Of a DNA stretch of 64,000 nucleotides, positions 24,922-35,230 are shown piece by piece. The translations under genes were made by a program, and so were the position numbers. Within the stretch, counting starts at the first letter, position 1. Each line of letters starts with the position of its first letter. The stretch comes from Burkholderiales bacterium (GTDB lineage: Bacteria > Pseudomonadota > Gammaproteobacteria > Burkholderiales > Casimicrobiaceae), in contig CAJPFI010000022.1 of assembly GCA_905339295.1 (NCBI GenBank), forward strand, positions 1 to 64,000, read 5' to 3'. Under the pieces are notes generated by a model that saw only the letters and a program-made list of their open reading frames with translations, made no database searches and was not told where the DNA came from.

Positions 24922-26535
24922 CTATTCGACGACCTGCAGCGGCTGGATCTTGCCGCCGGACGTGACGTGCGAATCGCCGCGCAGGACCTCCAGCGTCCGT
25001 CCCTGCGTCCACATGCTGGCGATCATCGCGGCGGCGAGCCCGCGGCGGCGGAGGAAGTCGAGCACGGTCTCGACGACGAGCGCGGCATCGAGCTTGCCGA
25101 CGGCGCGGCTGACGACGAGGCTGACCTTCGGCAGGCCCGCCTGCTCCCGCTCGACGAACTGGTAGTAGGTCGGGTAGCCGCCGAAGCGGGCCGGCAGCAC
25201 CTGCTCGACGAGCGTCAGCAGGTCGCCGCCGAGGAAGCTCATGCCTTCGCTGGTCAGCTTCTCGTAGCTTCGGATCGTGTGCAGGTGACGGCGGAACGGC
25301 GGCGGAAGCGCGCGGCAGCCGCAGTCCCGATCCTCCAGCACGCCGTAGTCGCCGCTCTCCACGTTGAGCATCACCTTGGGCGACGCGTGCAGCAGCGTCG
25401 TGTGGAACAGCGCCGGCAGCGGCCTGCCGGAATCGCCGACGACAAGGTCGCGCCGGATCGTCGCGACCTTGTCGCCGAGCAGGTGCACGTCGTCGGGATG
25501 CGTGGCCGCCTGGCAGGCGACGCCGATCGCGCCGGCCTCCACCATGGCGTAGTGACTCGCGGCCCGGCTTCCCGTGCGGGCGATCAACTCCGCCTTGGCC
25601 GGCGTGAACGGCTCGCCGCCCAGGATGAACAGCGTGTCGCGGATGTCCACGCCGGCGTCGATCGCCGCGGTGCAGGTGCGCACGCCCGCGCTCGCGGTCG
25701 TGACCAGGATCGCCGGTTCGCCCTGCGCGCACTTGCGCGCGAGCCACGCGACGACGCGGCCGACGTCCTGCGCCGGCGTGTACTCGGGCATCGGCACCGG
25801 CGCGCCGCACAGCCGCGCGGTGAGGACCGTCGCGCGCGTGAACGCCGCATGCTTGAGCGAGCCCGCGTTGAGCGGGGTCTGCGAGAACCATTTCTCGGCC
25901 GGTCGCGCCAGCTTCGAACGGATCAGCGCCGTCTTGATGCCGACCGCGCCGGGCGGCGCCGGATGCCAGATCGCCAGCGCGCGGTCGCCGGTGCCGGTCG
26001 CGGCCAGGAACGACGCGTGGTAGGCGCTCTCGTGCTCGAGCAGACCGAGATCGACGAGGATGCGGCGCGCGGCGCCCGAGGATCCTCCGGTGCGCGCCTC
26101 GTATTGCCGCGTGGTCAGCGGATTGTCGAAATCCTCGGCGCGCACCTCGAGGTCGAGTCCGGGCCGCACGATCGGCCGCCTGCCCTTGAATTCATCGAGA
26201 TGGACATGGACGCCCGCATCGTGGAGCCGCTCCAGCGTGCCTTCGACGCCCGTTTCGGCCAGCAGGCGCGCGACGTCGGCCTGCGTGATCCGCGCCCACG
26301 CGAACAGCCGCCGGTACGGACTCCCCGGATTCTCGAAGACGGCGCGCTGCAGCACGTCCGCGAAGGTTCGCTGCCGCCGTGCCATCTGACGCTCGAGTCG
26401 GCCGCGGCCCTCCTCGAAATCCTGCGGCCGCGTCAGGAATGCTCCCAGCCCTCTGAGATAGCCGCCGGCGGTGCGCAGTTCGCTGATGCTCCCCCCTGCG
26501 GGCGCGGGCTGTTCGCCGCGCACGGTCGAGCGCAT
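24922..26535 (-). CDS. PaaK/LuxE-like adenylate-forming protein
   Basis: A 537-residue divergent relative of the PaaK/LuxE adenylation group and first gene of the operon. ARTGGSSGAARRILVDLG is the phosphate-binding loop, but it lacks the usual T-G-K-P ending. AILVTTASAGVRTC, LFILGGEPFTPAKAELIARTGSRAASHYAMVEAGAIGVACQAATHPDDVHLLGD correspond to the nucleotide and aromatic-adenine regions. A cysteine pair CGCRAL precedes the C-terminal subdomain GDLLTLVEQVLPARFGG. ATG 26535 is chosen over an in-frame ATG at 26634 because the extra part is unconserved. The 217 bases upstream (26536-26752) have no recognisable gene. The substrate is unknown. Confidence 0.78.
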   Translation of the reverse strand: MRSTVRGEQPAPAGGSISELRTAGGYLRGLGAFLTRPQDFEEGRGRLERQMARRQRTFADVLQRAVFENPGSPYRRLFAWARITQADVARLLAETGVEGTLERLHDAGVHVHLDEFKGRRPIVRPGLDLEVRAEDFDNPLTTRQYEARTGGSSGAARRILVDLGLLEHESAYHASFLAATGTGDRALAIWHPAPPGAVGIKTALIRSKLARPAEKWFSQTPLNAGSLKHAAFTRATVLTARLCGAPVPMPEYTPAQDVGRVVAWLARKCAQGEPAILVTTASAGVRTCTAAIDAGVDIRDTLFILGGEPFTPAKAELIARTGSRAASHYAMVEAGAIGVACQAATHPDDVHLLGDKVATIRRDLVVGDSGRPLPALFHTTLLHASPKVMLNVESGDYGVLEDRDCGCRALPPPFRRHLHTIRSYEKLTSEGMSFLGGDLLTLVEQVLPARFGGYPTYYQFVEREQAGLPKVSLVVSRAVGKLDAALVVETVLDFLRRRGLAAAMIASMWTQGRTLEVLRGDSHVTSGGKIQPLQVVE

Positions 26536-26752
26536 GGTTCGTCCTCCCGGCACCGGCGCGATTCTACACGCCGGGCGGACCGCACGCGAACCCGGCCACG
26601 GCTCCGCGGCCGTCGAATCGTCGCGCGCCGGCAACGTGCGCCTCCGTCCGGAGTTCGTTCGCCTTCACCGGCGTTGCGAGCCGGGGGCACTCGCGGGCGG
26701 CGGGCGCCGCGACCGGCGGCCTTCCGGTGCAAGCGAGATCGGCTGCGAGCAG

Positions 26753-28543
26753 TCACCGGGCGATGCCCGGGGCCTCGACCAGCGTGGACGCGGCGGCCTC
26801 CAGCGACGCCGGAACCACCGGTTTCGCGAGCAGCATGAATCCGGCCGAGCGCACCTCGCGCTCGGCCGCGGCGCGCAGGTCGCCGCTCACGACGAGCGCG
26901 GGCACGCACACGCCCAGCTCGTCGCGCAGGCGGGCGATCGCGGCGAGCCCGCTCGCGTCGTCGTCGAGGCGCAGGTCGGCGACGATGAGGTCCGGGTAGC
27001 GCCCGACCTCGCCGAGCGCGGCGAGGACCGCGTCGGCGTGCGCGCCGCCGGCGATCTCGGCGCCCCAGGTCGAGAACAGCGCGCGCATGCCTTCCACCGC
27101 CGCGGGATCGTCGTCGATCACCGCGATGCAGGCGCCCGCGAGCGTCCTGCCGTCGGGTGCGCGGCGGATCCGCGGCGGCGGGGCGTCCGCGGCGCGCGGC
27201 GCGACGATCCCGAACCGCGATCCGTGGCCGGGCATGCTCTCGAGCGTGAGCCTCGCGCCGACGAGCGCGGCGAACCGGCGCACGATCGCGAGCCCGAGGC
27301 CCATGCCGCCCGCGCGCGGCCGGTCGGCGCGGCCGGGCACCTGGAAGAACTCGTCGAACACGCGCTCGCGGTGTTCGGGCGCGATGCCCACGCCGCTGTC
27401 GACGACCTCGACGGCCACGTTCGCACCGCGGCGCCGCGCGCCGACGATCACGCCGCCGTGGCGCGTGTAGCGCAGCGCGTTGGACACCAGGTTGCGCAGC
27501 ATCCGCTCGAGCAGCAGCGGATCGGAGTCGACCGCGAGCCGCGTGCGCACGAACGTCAGCGAGAGCCCGCGTGAGCCGGCCTCGACGCCGAACTCGCGCG
27601 CGAGCCGCTCGAACAGCGGCGCCAGCGGCACGCGCTCGCGCGACGGGGAGAGCGCGCCCGCCTCCAGCCGCGACAGGTCGAGCAGTTGCGCGAACTGCGC
27701 CTCCAGCGCGACCAGCGCCGCGCGCACGCTCGCCACCAGCGGCGCGAGCTCGCCGTCGCGCGCGCTCCTGCCGAGCGCCGCGACGAACAGCCCGAGCGCG
27801 TGCAGCGGCTGGCGCAGGTCGTGGCTCGCAGCCGCGAGCAGCTGGCTCTTGCCGCGGTTGGCCTCCTCGGCCGCCGCACGCGCGTCGACCGCCGCGCGCG
27901 TCCGCGCCTTGAGCTCGGCGATCAGGTCGGTGTTGCGGTGGCGCGTCGCGAGCGCGTCGGTGAGCACGTCGTTCAGCCGGTGGCCGAACGCGAGCACGAA
28001 CGCGAGCACGACCGCCATCACCAGCGCGGTGTACAGGTGAACGGGGCCGCCCTCGAGGCCGACGCGGACGATCAGCGGCACCAGCGCGGGCAGCACGAAG
28101 CCGTAGAACGACGGCTTGTACACCGCGGTGAGGTTGAGTCCGCCCAGCACGACGCCGAACAGGCAGACGATCGACAGCGCCTGGTGCGGCGGCGACGCCG
28201 GGAACATCGCGATCGCCGCGGCGCCCCAGAGCGCGCCCGCCGCGGTCGAGCCGACCGACCAGTAGCGACCCCAGCGCCGTATCGCCGACGCACCGGGTTG
28301 CGCGCGCCGCCACGCGCGCACGAGCAACGCGCGCCAGCCCTGGTTCGCGACGACCAGCGCGATCCACGCGGCCATCAGCGCGGGCGGCGCCTGCCCCCAC
28401 ATCGCCGCGCAGAACAGCGCGGCGCCGAACAGCATCGACGCCGTCGTGCGCGGCCAGCTCGCGTAGAGCGTCGCGACCTGGTCGGCGCGCGCCCGCCCGA
28501 GCGGGGAGGGCGACGCGAGCGCGGATGCGCGATCCGCGTCCAT
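26753..28543 (-). CDS. Hybrid sensor histidine kinase
   Basis: A 596-residue protein: about six membrane segments in residues 35-190, a short coiled coil, dimerisation/phosphoacceptor domain with His241 (ASHDLRQPLHALGLFV, the H-D-L-R-Q-P variant of one betaproteobacterial group), ATPase boxes NLVSNALRYTR, EVVDSGVGIAP and GGMGLGLAIVRRFAALVGARL, then a C-terminal receiver (ACIAVIDDDPAAVEGM, phospho-Asp in IVADLRLDDDASG). No periplasmic sensor domain is seen, so the signal is probably sensed within the membrane. It starts 16 bases after the NarL-type regulator. Confidence 0.92.
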   Translation of the reverse strand: MDADRASALASPSPLGRARADQVATLYASWPRTTASMLFGAALFCAAMWGQAPPALMAAWIALVVANQGWRALLVRAWRRAQPGASAIRRWGRYWSVGSTAAGALWGAAAIAMFPASPPHQALSIVCLFGVVLGGLNLTAVYKPSFYGFVLPALVPLIVRVGLEGGPVHLYTALVMAVVLAFVLAFGHRLNDVLTDALATRHRNTDLIAELKARTRAAVDARAAAEEANRGKSQLLAAASHDLRQPLHALGLFVAALGRSARDGELAPLVASVRAALVALEAQFAQLLDLSRLEAGALSPSRERVPLAPLFERLAREFGVEAGSRGLSLTFVRTRLAVDSDPLLLERMLRNLVSNALRYTRHGGVIVGARRRGANVAVEVVDSGVGIAPEHRERVFDEFFQVPGRADRPRAGGMGLGLAIVRRFAALVGARLTLESMPGHGSRFGIVAPRAADAPPPRIRRAPDGRTLAGACIAVIDDDPAAVEGMRALFSTWGAEIAGGAHADAVLAALGEVGRYPDLIVADLRLDDDASGLAAIARLRDELGVCVPALVVSGDLRAAAEREVRSAGFMLLAKPVVPASLEAAASTLVEAPGIAR

Positions 28544-28559
28544 CGGCTCGGCCGGCGCG

Positions 28560-29204
28560 TCAGCGCAGCGTGAGCGTGTCGGCGCCGACGCCGCGCCGCG
28601 CGAGCTCGGCGATCGCCTGCGCGCGCGTGTGCACGTTGAGCGCCCTGAGGATCGCGCTCACGTGGACCTTGACGGTTCCCTCGGACAACGCGAGGTCGCG
28701 GCAGATGAGCTTGTTGGGCTTGCCCTGCACGAGCAGGCGCAGCACGTCGGATTGGCGTTGCGTGAAACCGATCTCGAGGCCGACGGGCCATGCGCCGGCG
28801 GGGCGCGAGCGCGGGTCCGTCGCGCTCGCGACCGGGCGGCCGCCGCGCGCGGTCGCCTTGACCGCCGCGATCACCTCGGCCGCGTCCGCGCGCTTCGCGA
28901 CGTAGCCGCGCGCCCCCGCGGCGAGCGCGCCGTCGATGGTCGCGCGGTCGTGCGTCGCCGAGAGCACGACGATCGGCAGGCGCGGGCGGTCGCGAACCAG
29001 CTCGGCGAGGAACGCGAGCCCGCGCGTGCCGGGCAGCGCGAGGTCGAGCAGCAGGACGTCGCAGTCGGGGTGCAGCGCGAGCGCGCGCAGCGCCTCGTCG
29101 CGCGAGCACGCGGTGACGAGCGTCCAGTGCGGCTCCGCTTGCGCGACGTAGGTCGCGAGCGCCTCGAGGATCAGCGGGTGGTCGTCGACGACGACGAGCT
29201 TCAT
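28560..29204 (-). CDS. NarL/LuxR-family response regulator
   Basis: A 214-residue regulator: receiver with Asp9/Asp8 pair (VVVDDHPLI), phosphorylation site Asp54 (VLLLDLALPGT) and Lys in YVAKRADAAEVI. The C-terminal LuxR-type helix-turn-helix (FTQRQSDVLRLLVQGKPNKLICRDLALSEGTVKVHVSAILRALNV) covers about 145-205. It is first in the transcript, followed by the hybrid kinase, so the pair is probably cognate. The 124-base upstream region contains a 7-2-7 palindrome. Confidence 0.94.
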   Translation of the reverse strand: MKLVVVDDHPLILEALATYVAQAEPHWTLVTACSRDEALRALALHPDCDVLLLDLALPGTRGLAFLAELVRDRPRLPIVVLSATHDRATIDGALAAGARGYVAKRADAAEVIAAVKATARGGRPVASATDPRSRPAGAWPVGLEIGFTQRQSDVLRLLVQGKPNKLICRDLALSEGTVKVHVSAILRALNVHTRAQAIAELARRGVGADTLTLR

Positions 29205-29275
29205 GGCGGTCTCCCGGCAAGCGCACCCGGAAGGGTGACGCGAAGGACTCTAGGCCGGCGCCGGTCGCCCCGCTA

Positions 29276-29291
29276 CTGTCAGTTCTGACAG
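29276..29291. promoter_or_regulatory. 7-2-7 palindrome, possible NarL-type operator
   Basis: CTGTCAG (29276-29282), TT, CTGACAG (29285-29291): perfect seven-base arms with a two-base spacer. NarL/NarP-type regulators bind paired heptamers in exactly this 7-2-7 layout. It lies 72 bases upstream of the regulator start and 37 bases downstream of the ABC permease stop. It could also serve as a short terminator hairpin for the preceding operon. Confidence 0.4.
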
Positions 29292-29328
29292 GTGGCTCGC
29301 CGCGTGAGCCCGCGCGCGGCGCATGCGA

Positions 29329-30561
29329 TCACTCGTGCCGCAGCGCCTCGATCGGCACGAGCCGCGACGCCTTGCGCGCCGGGTAGAAGCCGAAGAACAC
29401 GCCGACCGCCGCGGAGAACCCGAACGCGAGCAGCACGGCGTCGGCGCCCATCTCGGTGCGCCATCCCGCGAACTCGCCGACCAGCACCGACGCGATGGCG
29501 CCCAGCACGATGCCGACGATCCCGCCGATGAGCGACAGCGTCACCGCCTCGACCAGGAACTGCGTGAGGATGTCGCGCGACTTGGCGCCGACCGCCATGC
29601 GCAGCCCGATCTCGCGCGTGCGCTCGGTGACCGACACCAGCATGATGTTCATGATGCCGATGCCGCCGACGAGGAGCGACACCGACGCGATCGCCGCGAG
29701 CAGGATCGCGAGCACGCGCGAGCTCGCCTCCTGCGCGGAGAGCACCTCGGAGAGGTTGCGCACGAAGAAGTCGTCCTCCTGGTTCGCCTGCAGCCGGTGT
29801 CGCTGGCGCAGGAGGTCGCGCATCAGCTGCTCGGCGTGCGCGACGTCCGCGCCCTGGCGGACCTTCACCGTGATCGAGCCGACGTTGCGCGCGCGCACCT
29901 GCTGGCCGCCGAGCACGCGCTTGCGCGCGGTCGAGATCGGGATCAGCACGACGTCGTCCTGGTCCTGGCCGATCATGCTCTGACCCTTGCGCTCGAGGAG
30001 GCCGACGATCTCGTGCGGGACGTTGCGGATGCGGATCGTCTCGCCGACCGGGTCGGACTCGCCGAACAGCGTCCGCGCGACGGTCTGTCCCACGAGCACG
30101 ATCTTCGCCGCCGCGTCGATGTCGGAGCCGGTGAACTCGCGGCCGGACTCCAGCGCCCACTCGCGCGCGACCAGGTAGTCGGTCGTCACGCCGAGGATCT
30201 GCGTGGCCCAGTTGCTGTTGCCGAACACCACCTGCCCGCCGCCGCGCAGCTGCGGGGCGGCGACCTCGATCTCCGGGATCTCGCGCGGCAGCGCCGCGGC
30301 GTCGTCCTCGGAGAGCGTGAGCTGCGCGCCGCTGCCCATCCGCACGCCGCCCGACGTGATGTTGCCGGGCAGCACGATGATCAGGTTCGACCCGAGGCTG
30401 CGGATCTGGTCCTCGACGCGCGCCTGCGCGCCCGCGCCGATCGCGGTCATCGCGATCACGGCGCCGACGCCGATCACGATGCCGAGCATCGTCAGCGCGC
30501 TGCGCAGCTTGTTGACGCGCAGCGCGGCGAGCGCGATCCGGAGCGTCGCGAGCAGGCTCAT
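29329..30561 (-). CDS. MacB-like ABC transporter permease
   Basis: A 410-residue permease with the MacB/FtsX topology: a first membrane helix (residues about 20-45, [22 protein letters not shown]), a large periplasmic MacB_PCD domain, and three C-terminal helices ([35 protein letters not shown], then [13 protein letters not shown], and [14 protein letters not shown]). It lacks a fused ATPase, which is encoded by the next gene upstream; their stop and start overlap by 3 bases (30558-30561). Together with the MFP it forms a MacAB-like exporter. Confidence 0.92.
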   Translation of the reverse strand: MSLLATLRIALAALRVNKLRSALTMLGIVIGVGAVIAMTAIGAGAQARVEDQIRSLGSNLIIVLPGNITSGGVRMGSGAQLTLSEDDAAALPREIPEIEVAAPQLRGGGQVVFGNSNWATQILGVTTDYLVAREWALESGREFTGSDIDAAAKIVLVGQTVARTLFGESDPVGETIRIRNVPHEIVGLLERKGQSMIGQDQDDVVLIPISTARKRVLGGQQVRARNVGSITVKVRQGADVAHAEQLMRDLLRQRHRLQANQEDDFFVRNLSEVLSAQEASSRVLAILLAAIASVSLLVGGIGIMNIMLVSVTERTREIGLRMAVGAKSRDILTQFLVEAVTLSLIGGIVGIVLGAIASVLVGEFAGWRTEMGADAVLLAFGFSAAVGVFFGFYPARKASRLVPIEALRHE

Positions 30562-31340
30562 CGCGGCGCCTGCCAGCCGGCGCGCGCGCCGTCGCGGGAC
30601 CCGGCTCGCGCGGACGGCGGCGCCGGGTCCGTCCAGGCCGCGCGCGGCACGTGCCGCGCGTCGGACACGACGCGGCCGTCGCGGAACTGGATCGTGCGCG
30701 AGGCGAACGCGGCGATGTCGCGTTCGTGCGTGACGACGACGATCGTGATGCCGTCGCGATTGAGCGCCTGCAGCAGCGCCATCACCTCGATCGAGGTCGT
30801 CGAGTCGAGCGCGCCGGTCGGCTCGTCGGCGAGGATCAGCTTCGGCTCGTTGACGAGCGCGCGCGCGATCGCGACGCGCTGCTGCTGGCCGCCGGAGAGC
30901 TGCGACGGGTGATGGCCGGCGCGGCCATCGAGGCCGACCATCGCGAGCTTCGCGCGCGCGCGCTCGTGCCGCTCGGCCGGGGGAACGCCGGCGTAGAGCA
31001 GCGGCAGCTCGACGTTGTCGAGCGCGGAGGTGCGCGGGAGCAGGTTGAACTGCTGGAACACGAAGCCGATCTTGCGGTTCCGGATCGACGCCAGGTCGTC
31101 GGCGCGCAGCGCCGCGGTGTCCTCGCCGTCGAGCCGGTAACTGCCCGACGTCGGAACGTCGAGGCAGCCGATCATGTTCATGAACGTCGACTTGCCCGAT
31201 CCCGACGCTCCCATCACGGCGACGAATTCGCCGCGCGCGATGTCGACCGACACGCCGGCGAGCGCGTGCACCTCGGTGTCGCCCATCCGGTAGACCTTGA
31301 CGAGGTCGCGCGTCGCGACGAGGGGGGTCGGGTCGGTCAT
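30558..31340 (-). CDS. ABC transporter ATP-binding protein (MacB/LolD-like)
   Basis: A 260-residue ATPase. Walker [10 protein letters not shown] (residues 44-52), Q-loop [24 protein letters not shown], signature [15 protein letters not shown], Walker [13 protein letters not shown] and H-loop VVTHERD are all intact, matching the MacB/LolD subfamily. The C-terminus has a variable tail after the core. It starts 44 bases after the MFP gene and overlaps the permease start. It powers the MacAB-like exporter. Confidence 0.93.
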   Translation of the reverse strand: MTDPTPLVATRDLVKVYRMGDTEVHALAGVSVDIARGEFVAVMGASGSGKSTFMNMIGCLDVPTSGSYRLDGEDTAALRADDLASIRNRKIGFVFQQFNLLPRTSALDNVELPLLYAGVPPAERHERARAKLAMVGLDGRAGHHPSQLSGGQQQRVAIARALVNEPKLILADEPTGALDSTTSIEVMALLQALNRDGITIVVVTHERDIAAFASRTIQFRDGRVVSDARHVPRAAWTDPAPPSARAGSRDGARAGWQAPR

Positions 31341-31384
31341 CTCGACGATTCGCCCCGGCGCCTGGGTCGGTGCGGGCGCCGCGC

Positions 31385-32962
31385 CTAGAACGGCAGCCGC
31401 GGGCCGCTGCCGGCCTTCGGCGCGGCGGCGTTCGCGATCTGCGTCCCCACGATCACCCCGTCGCCCTCGGCCAGCGCGCCGGACACGACCTCGGTCGCGT
31501 TGCCGTCGGTGAGCCCGGTGCGGATCGGCACCTCGACCGGCCTGCCGCCGACGACCTTGTGGACGCGGCCCGTGCCGGCGCTCGCGCGGCCGGTCTCGGC
31601 GGCGACGATCTCGGCGTAGCGCTTCTTCTGCTCGGCGTCGAGGATCGCGTTGATCTTCTGGCGCGCCTCGCCGCGCATCCGCTCGCTGCGCTGGCGGCGG
31701 TCGGCGTCGGTCAGGTCGCGCAGCTCGGCCATGCGGTTGCGCTGCTCGGCGAAGATCTCGTCGACGCGCGCCGACTGGGCGGCGTCGAGCTTGAGCTCGT
31801 CGACCAGCCGCTGGCGGCGCGCCTGCGCGTCGCCCGCGCCGGCCGCGCCGCCCCCGTTCGCCACGGCGTCCGCCGGCGCCGCGGCGCCCAGCGGACGCCA
31901 GCGCAGCGCCGCATTGGCGACCTTGAGCACGTTCTCGCGGCTGTCCGACACGATCCGCACGTTGGCGGTCATGCCCGGGACCAGGCGCAGGTCCGGGTTG
32001 GGCGTCGAGACGATCACCGTGTAGGTGACGACGTTCTGCACGGTGGTCGCCGACTTGCGTATCTGGTCGACGCGCCCCTCGAACGTGCGCCCGGCGTAGG
32101 CGTCGACGGTGAAGGTGACGCGCTGGTCGGGCCGGATGCGGCCGATGTCGGTCTCGTCGATCGCCACGGCGACCTGCATCTTCGAGAGGTCCTGCGCGAT
32201 CGTGAACAGCGTGGGCGTGTTGAGGCTCGCCGCGACGGTCTGCCCGGCGTCGACCTGCCGCGAGATCACGACGCCGTTGACCGGCGCGGTGATCGCCGTC
32301 TTGGCGAGGTCGTTGCGCGCGGAGGCGAGCGCGGCCTCGCGCTGCTTGACGATCGCCGCGGCGTTCGCGACCTGCGCGACGGCGGACTTCACCTGCGCGT
32401 CGGCCGTGCGAATCGCCTCCTCGGCCTCGCGAGCGACGAAACGCGCCTTGTCGCGCTCCGCCGTCGAGATGAACCCCTTCTGCACGAGCGACTCCTTGCG
32501 CTCGAGGTCGCTTTTCGCGTCCTCGAAGCCGATGCGCGCGCGCAGGACCTGCGAGCGCTGCGCCGCCGCGTCGCTCTCGCGTTGCAGGTGCGACGTGCGC
32601 GCGGCCTCGAGGTCGGCCTCGGCCTGCCGCACCTTGAGCTCGTAGGTCTCCGGATCGATGCGCGCGAGGAGCTGGCCCTCCTTCACGACGCTGTTGAAGT
32701 CGACGAGCAGCTCCTTGATCTGGCCGGAGATCTGCGAGCCGACCTGCACGGTCGTCACGGCCTGCAGCGTGCCCGACGCCGACACGACCGAGGCGAGTGC
32801 GCCGCGCTCGACCTTCGCGAAGCGGTACGCGGGCGCGCCGGTGCCCTTGCCGAGCAGGGTCCACGCGCCCCAGCCGGCCGCGGCGAGCGCGGCGACGACC
32901 AGCAGGGCAACGAGGGGGCGGCGCCACGCGGGGCGGCGCGGTCCGGAAACGTCGGCGGGCAT
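31385..32962 (-). CDS. MacA-like periplasmic adaptor with inserted Spy-like helical segment
   Basis: A 525-residue HlyD-family adaptor anchored by a membrane helix (residues 15-36). The lipoyl/barrel region begins [29 protein letters not shown] and a long coiled-coil hairpin covers about 110-220. The barrel continues with [22 protein letters not shown]. Residues about 378-455 are unusual: an all-helical insert ([26 protein letters not shown], later [17 protein letters not shown]) that resembles the Spy/CpxP L-x-x-x-Q repeat pattern, sitting between the last barrel strand and the membrane-proximal domain. The ordinary C-terminus [24 protein letters not shown] follows. First gene of the exporter operon. 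Confidence 0.87.
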   Translation of the reverse strand: MPADVSGPRRPAWRRPLVALLVVAALAAAGWGAWTLLGKGTGAPAYRFAKVERGALASVVSASGTLQAVTTVQVGSQISGQIKELLVDFNSVVKEGQLLARIDPETYELKVRQAEADLEAARTSHLQRESDAAAQRSQVLRARIGFEDAKSDLERKESLVQKGFISTAERDKARFVAREAEEAIRTADAQVKSAVAQVANAAAIVKQREAALASARNDLAKTAITAPVNGVVISRQVDAGQTVAASLNTPTLFTIAQDLSKMQVAVAIDETDIGRIRPDQRVTFTVDAYAGRTFEGRVDQIRKSATTVQNVVTYTVIVSTPNPDLRLVPGMTANVRIVSDSRENVLKVANAALRWRPLGAAAPADAVANGGGAAGAGDAQARRQRLVDELKLDAAQSARVDEIFAEQRNRMAELRDLTDADRRQRSERMRGEARQKINAILDAEQKKRYAEIVAAETGRASAGTGRVHKVVGGRPVEVPIRTGLTDGNATEVVSGALAEGDGVIVGTQIANAAAPKAGSGPRLPF

Positions 32963-33028
32963 CGGGGAGTCGGGGAGGGTGGCGGGGACCGGCGTGGCGC
33001 GGCGGTAGCGGGGATCCGGGGTGGGCGG

Positions 33029-34612
33029 CTAGCCTTCGGTTCGCCCGAACCCCTCGCGCTGCTGCTCGGCCTGCTCGCGTCTGAGCGTGCGCAGCCGCGT
33101 TTCGACCACCGAGCTCTCGTAGAAGTTCGCGTCGCCGGCCTTGATGGCGAGCTCGAGCTGGTCGATCGCGAGGCGCAGGTTGCCCTGCCAGGCGTAGAAC
33201 TCGCCCAGGTGCTGGTGCTGCCTCAGCGTCCTGCCCTGCGCGGCGTACGCCTTGGCGGCGATCTGGTGCAGCAGCCCGTCCTGCGGGAAACGCTGGAGCT
33301 GCGCCTCGGCGAAGGCCGACGCCTGCGCCGCGCGGCCAGCCTTGATGAGCGCGTCGGGGTAGTCGTAGACGAGCTGCATCTTGTTCGGGTAGCGCGCGAG
33401 CGCCTTCTCGAAGCGCCCGACCGCGGCCTCGATCTCGCCGCCCTCGAGCAGCACGTGGCCGGCGATCGCCTCGATCATCGGGTGCGGCGGCGCGATGCGC
33501 TCGAGCGCGGCCAGCTCCTTTCGCGCTCGCGGGATCCTGGCATCGCGCAGCAGCGCGGCGACCAGCCCGTAGCGCGCCGAGACCTCGCTGTTGTACTTGC
33601 GCTCGGCGAGCGCGGCGTCGAACCACGCGACCGCCTCGTCCGGGCGCCCGACGTAGCTGCGCAGGAGCGCTCGCACCATCTGGAAGTCGGGCGAGTCCGC
33701 CACCTGCCGGTACGACCGCGCCTGCGCGCGCGACTGCGCCTCGGCGATCCGCTCGTAGGTGATCGGGTGCGTGCGCAGGTAGGTGGGCACGCTGCCGTCG
33801 GCGAAGCGCGAGGCCTTCTGCAGCCGCTCCATCAGCGCGGCCGCGCCGGCCGTGTCGAAGCCCGCCGCCTCGAGGCGCTGGAAGCCGATGCGGTCGGCCT
33901 CGTACTCGTTCTCGCGCGTGAAGTTGAGCTGGTTCTGCACCGCGAGCGCCTGCGCCGAGGTGATCGCCGCGCCGAGCATGTCGGAGGAGGACGACGAGTT
34001 CGACCGCGCCGCGATCACCGCGAGCGCCAGCGCGGCGAGCGACATCCACAGCGAGTTCTTCTGGCTCTCGAGCATCCGCGCCATGTGGTTCTGCGTCACG
34101 TGCGTGATCTCGTGCGCGAGCACGCTCGCGAGCTCGGACTCGGTCTGCGTGAGCAGGATCAGGCCGGTGTTGACGCCGATGAAGCCTCCCGGGATCGCGA
34201 ACGCGTTGATCGACGCGTCCGGCACCGCGAAGAACTGGAAGTCGAACCGCGAGTCGGCGCGGGCCGCGACCAGGCGCTGCCCGAGGTCGTTCAGGTAGTC
34301 GTTGACCTCGGGGTCGTTCAGGTAGGCGCCCGCCGCGCGAAGCTGCTTCAGCGCGGTCTCCCCGAGCTTTCGCTCCTGCGCGGGCGACAGCGCGGCGCGC
34401 GCCGAGTCGCCGAGTTCCGGCAGTCCGGGCGCGGCCGCGCCCGCGGACGGGGCGGGGGCCTGCCTCGCCGGACCGAACAACGATCCCTGCGCCCACGCCG
34501 CGGGCGGCGCGACCGCCGGGGTCGCCGCGAGCACGAGCGCCATCAGCGCGGCGAGCGCGCGCCGCGGGCGCGGCACGCTCGTCGTCTCGATCGGAAGAGG
34601 GCGCGAGGGCAT
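33029..34612 (-). CDS. BepA-like periplasmic M48 metalloprotease with TPR repeats
   Basis: A 527-residue exported protease (E. coli BepA 487). Signal peptide about 1-42 (cleavage after AWA). The zinc site is [20 protein letters not shown] (H-E-x-x-H); the third ligand is in [11 protein letters not shown]. The region [23 protein letters not shown] links protease and TPR parts. The C-terminal half carries TPR-like helices ([18 protein letters not shown] to [32 protein letters not shown]). Family members assist outer-membrane protein and LptD assembly quality control. The gene is monocistronic, divergent from moaC with six bases between starts if the upstream moaC start is used. Confidence 0.9.
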   Translation of the reverse strand: MPSRPLPIETTSVPRPRRALAALMALVLAATPAVAPPAAWAQGSLFGPARQAPAPSAGAAAPGLPELGDSARAALSPAQERKLGETALKQLRAAGAYLNDPEVNDYLNDLGQRLVAARADSRFDFQFFAVPDASINAFAIPGGFIGVNTGLILLTQTESELASVLAHEITHVTQNHMARMLESQKNSLWMSLAALALAVIAARSNSSSSSDMLGAAITSAQALAVQNQLNFTRENEYEADRIGFQRLEAAGFDTAGAAALMERLQKASRFADGSVPTYLRTHPITYERIAEAQSRAQARSYRQVADSPDFQMVRALLRSYVGRPDEAVAWFDAALAERKYNSEVSARYGLVAALLRDARIPRARKELAALERIAPPHPMIEAIAGHVLLEGGEIEAAVGRFEKALARYPNKMQLVYDYPDALIKAGRAAQASAFAEAQLQRFPQDGLLHQIAAKAYAAQGRTLRQHQHLGEFYAWQGNLRLAIDQLELAIKAGDANFYESSVVETRLRTLRREQAEQQREGFGRTEG

Positions 34613-34678
34613 GCTGCTATGATGCGCGAATGGCCGCGGGAGTTCACCGCCGGCCGGAAACGCGACAGCTCCCGACCG

Positions 34679-35209
34679 ATGCCGAAGTCTCCGCCGCCCC
34701 CGCGCACGCCGTCGAAGCGGCGCCGAGGCGGATCGGCGCATTTTACCCACTTCGACGCGACCGGGCAGGCGCACATGGTCGACGTCGCGGGGAAAGATGT
34801 AACCCATCGTGTCGCGCGGGCGGTCGGGCGCATCGCGATGCGCCCCGAGACGCTCGCGCTGGTTCGCCAGGGCGACGCGAAGAAGGGCGACGTGCTGGGC
34901 GTCGCGCGCGTGGCGGCAATCGCCGCGGCGAAGCGCGCCAGCGACCTGATCCCGCTCTGCCATCCGCTGCCGCTCACGCATGTCGCGGTCGCGTTCGCGT
35001 TCGCCGAGGACGACTCGGCGATCGAGATCGAGGTGACCGCCGCGACGCTCGGGCGCACCGGTGTCGAGATGGAGGCGCTCGCCGGCGCGGCGGTCGGTCT
35101 TCTCACGATCTACGACATGTGCAAGGCCGTCGACCGCGCGATGCGCATCGAGGACGTGCGGCTCGCGGAGAAGCGCGGCGGCCGCTCGGGGCACTACGTC
35201 GCGCGGTGA
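34679..35209 (+). CDS. moaC: Cyclic pyranopterin monophosphate synthase MoaC
   Basis: A 176-residue MoaC, acting with MoaA in the first step of molybdopterin cofactor synthesis. Core: [93 protein letters not shown]. The ATG at 34679 is a compromise. In-frame ATGs at 34619/34622 have a GAGGG site upstream, but the extra 19-20 residues are not conserved in the family. No other mo-cofactor gene is in the window, so this is an orphan copy. Confidence 0.9.
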   Translation: MPKSPPPPRTPSKRRRGGSAHFTHFDATGQAHMVDVAGKDVTHRVARAVGRIAMRPETLALVRQGDAKKGDVLGVARVAAIAAAKRASDLIPLCHPLPLTHVAVAFAFAEDDSAIEIEVTAATLGRTGVEMEALAGAAVGLLTIYDMCKAVDRAMRIEDVRLAEKRGGRSGHYVAR

Positions 35210-35230
35210 GATCGCGGCACGTTCCGCTGC

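Noticed and set aside
28936-29288. Plus-strand frames opposite the NarL-type regulator
   Set aside because: Antisense shadows with no domain; the minus strand encodes a complete receiver and helix-turn-helix.
30558-34496. 1312-codon minus-strand frame continuous with the ABC ATPase
   Set aside because: Only the last 260 codons (from 31340) match an ABC ATPase; the rest is an out-of-frame shadow of the adaptor and protease genes.
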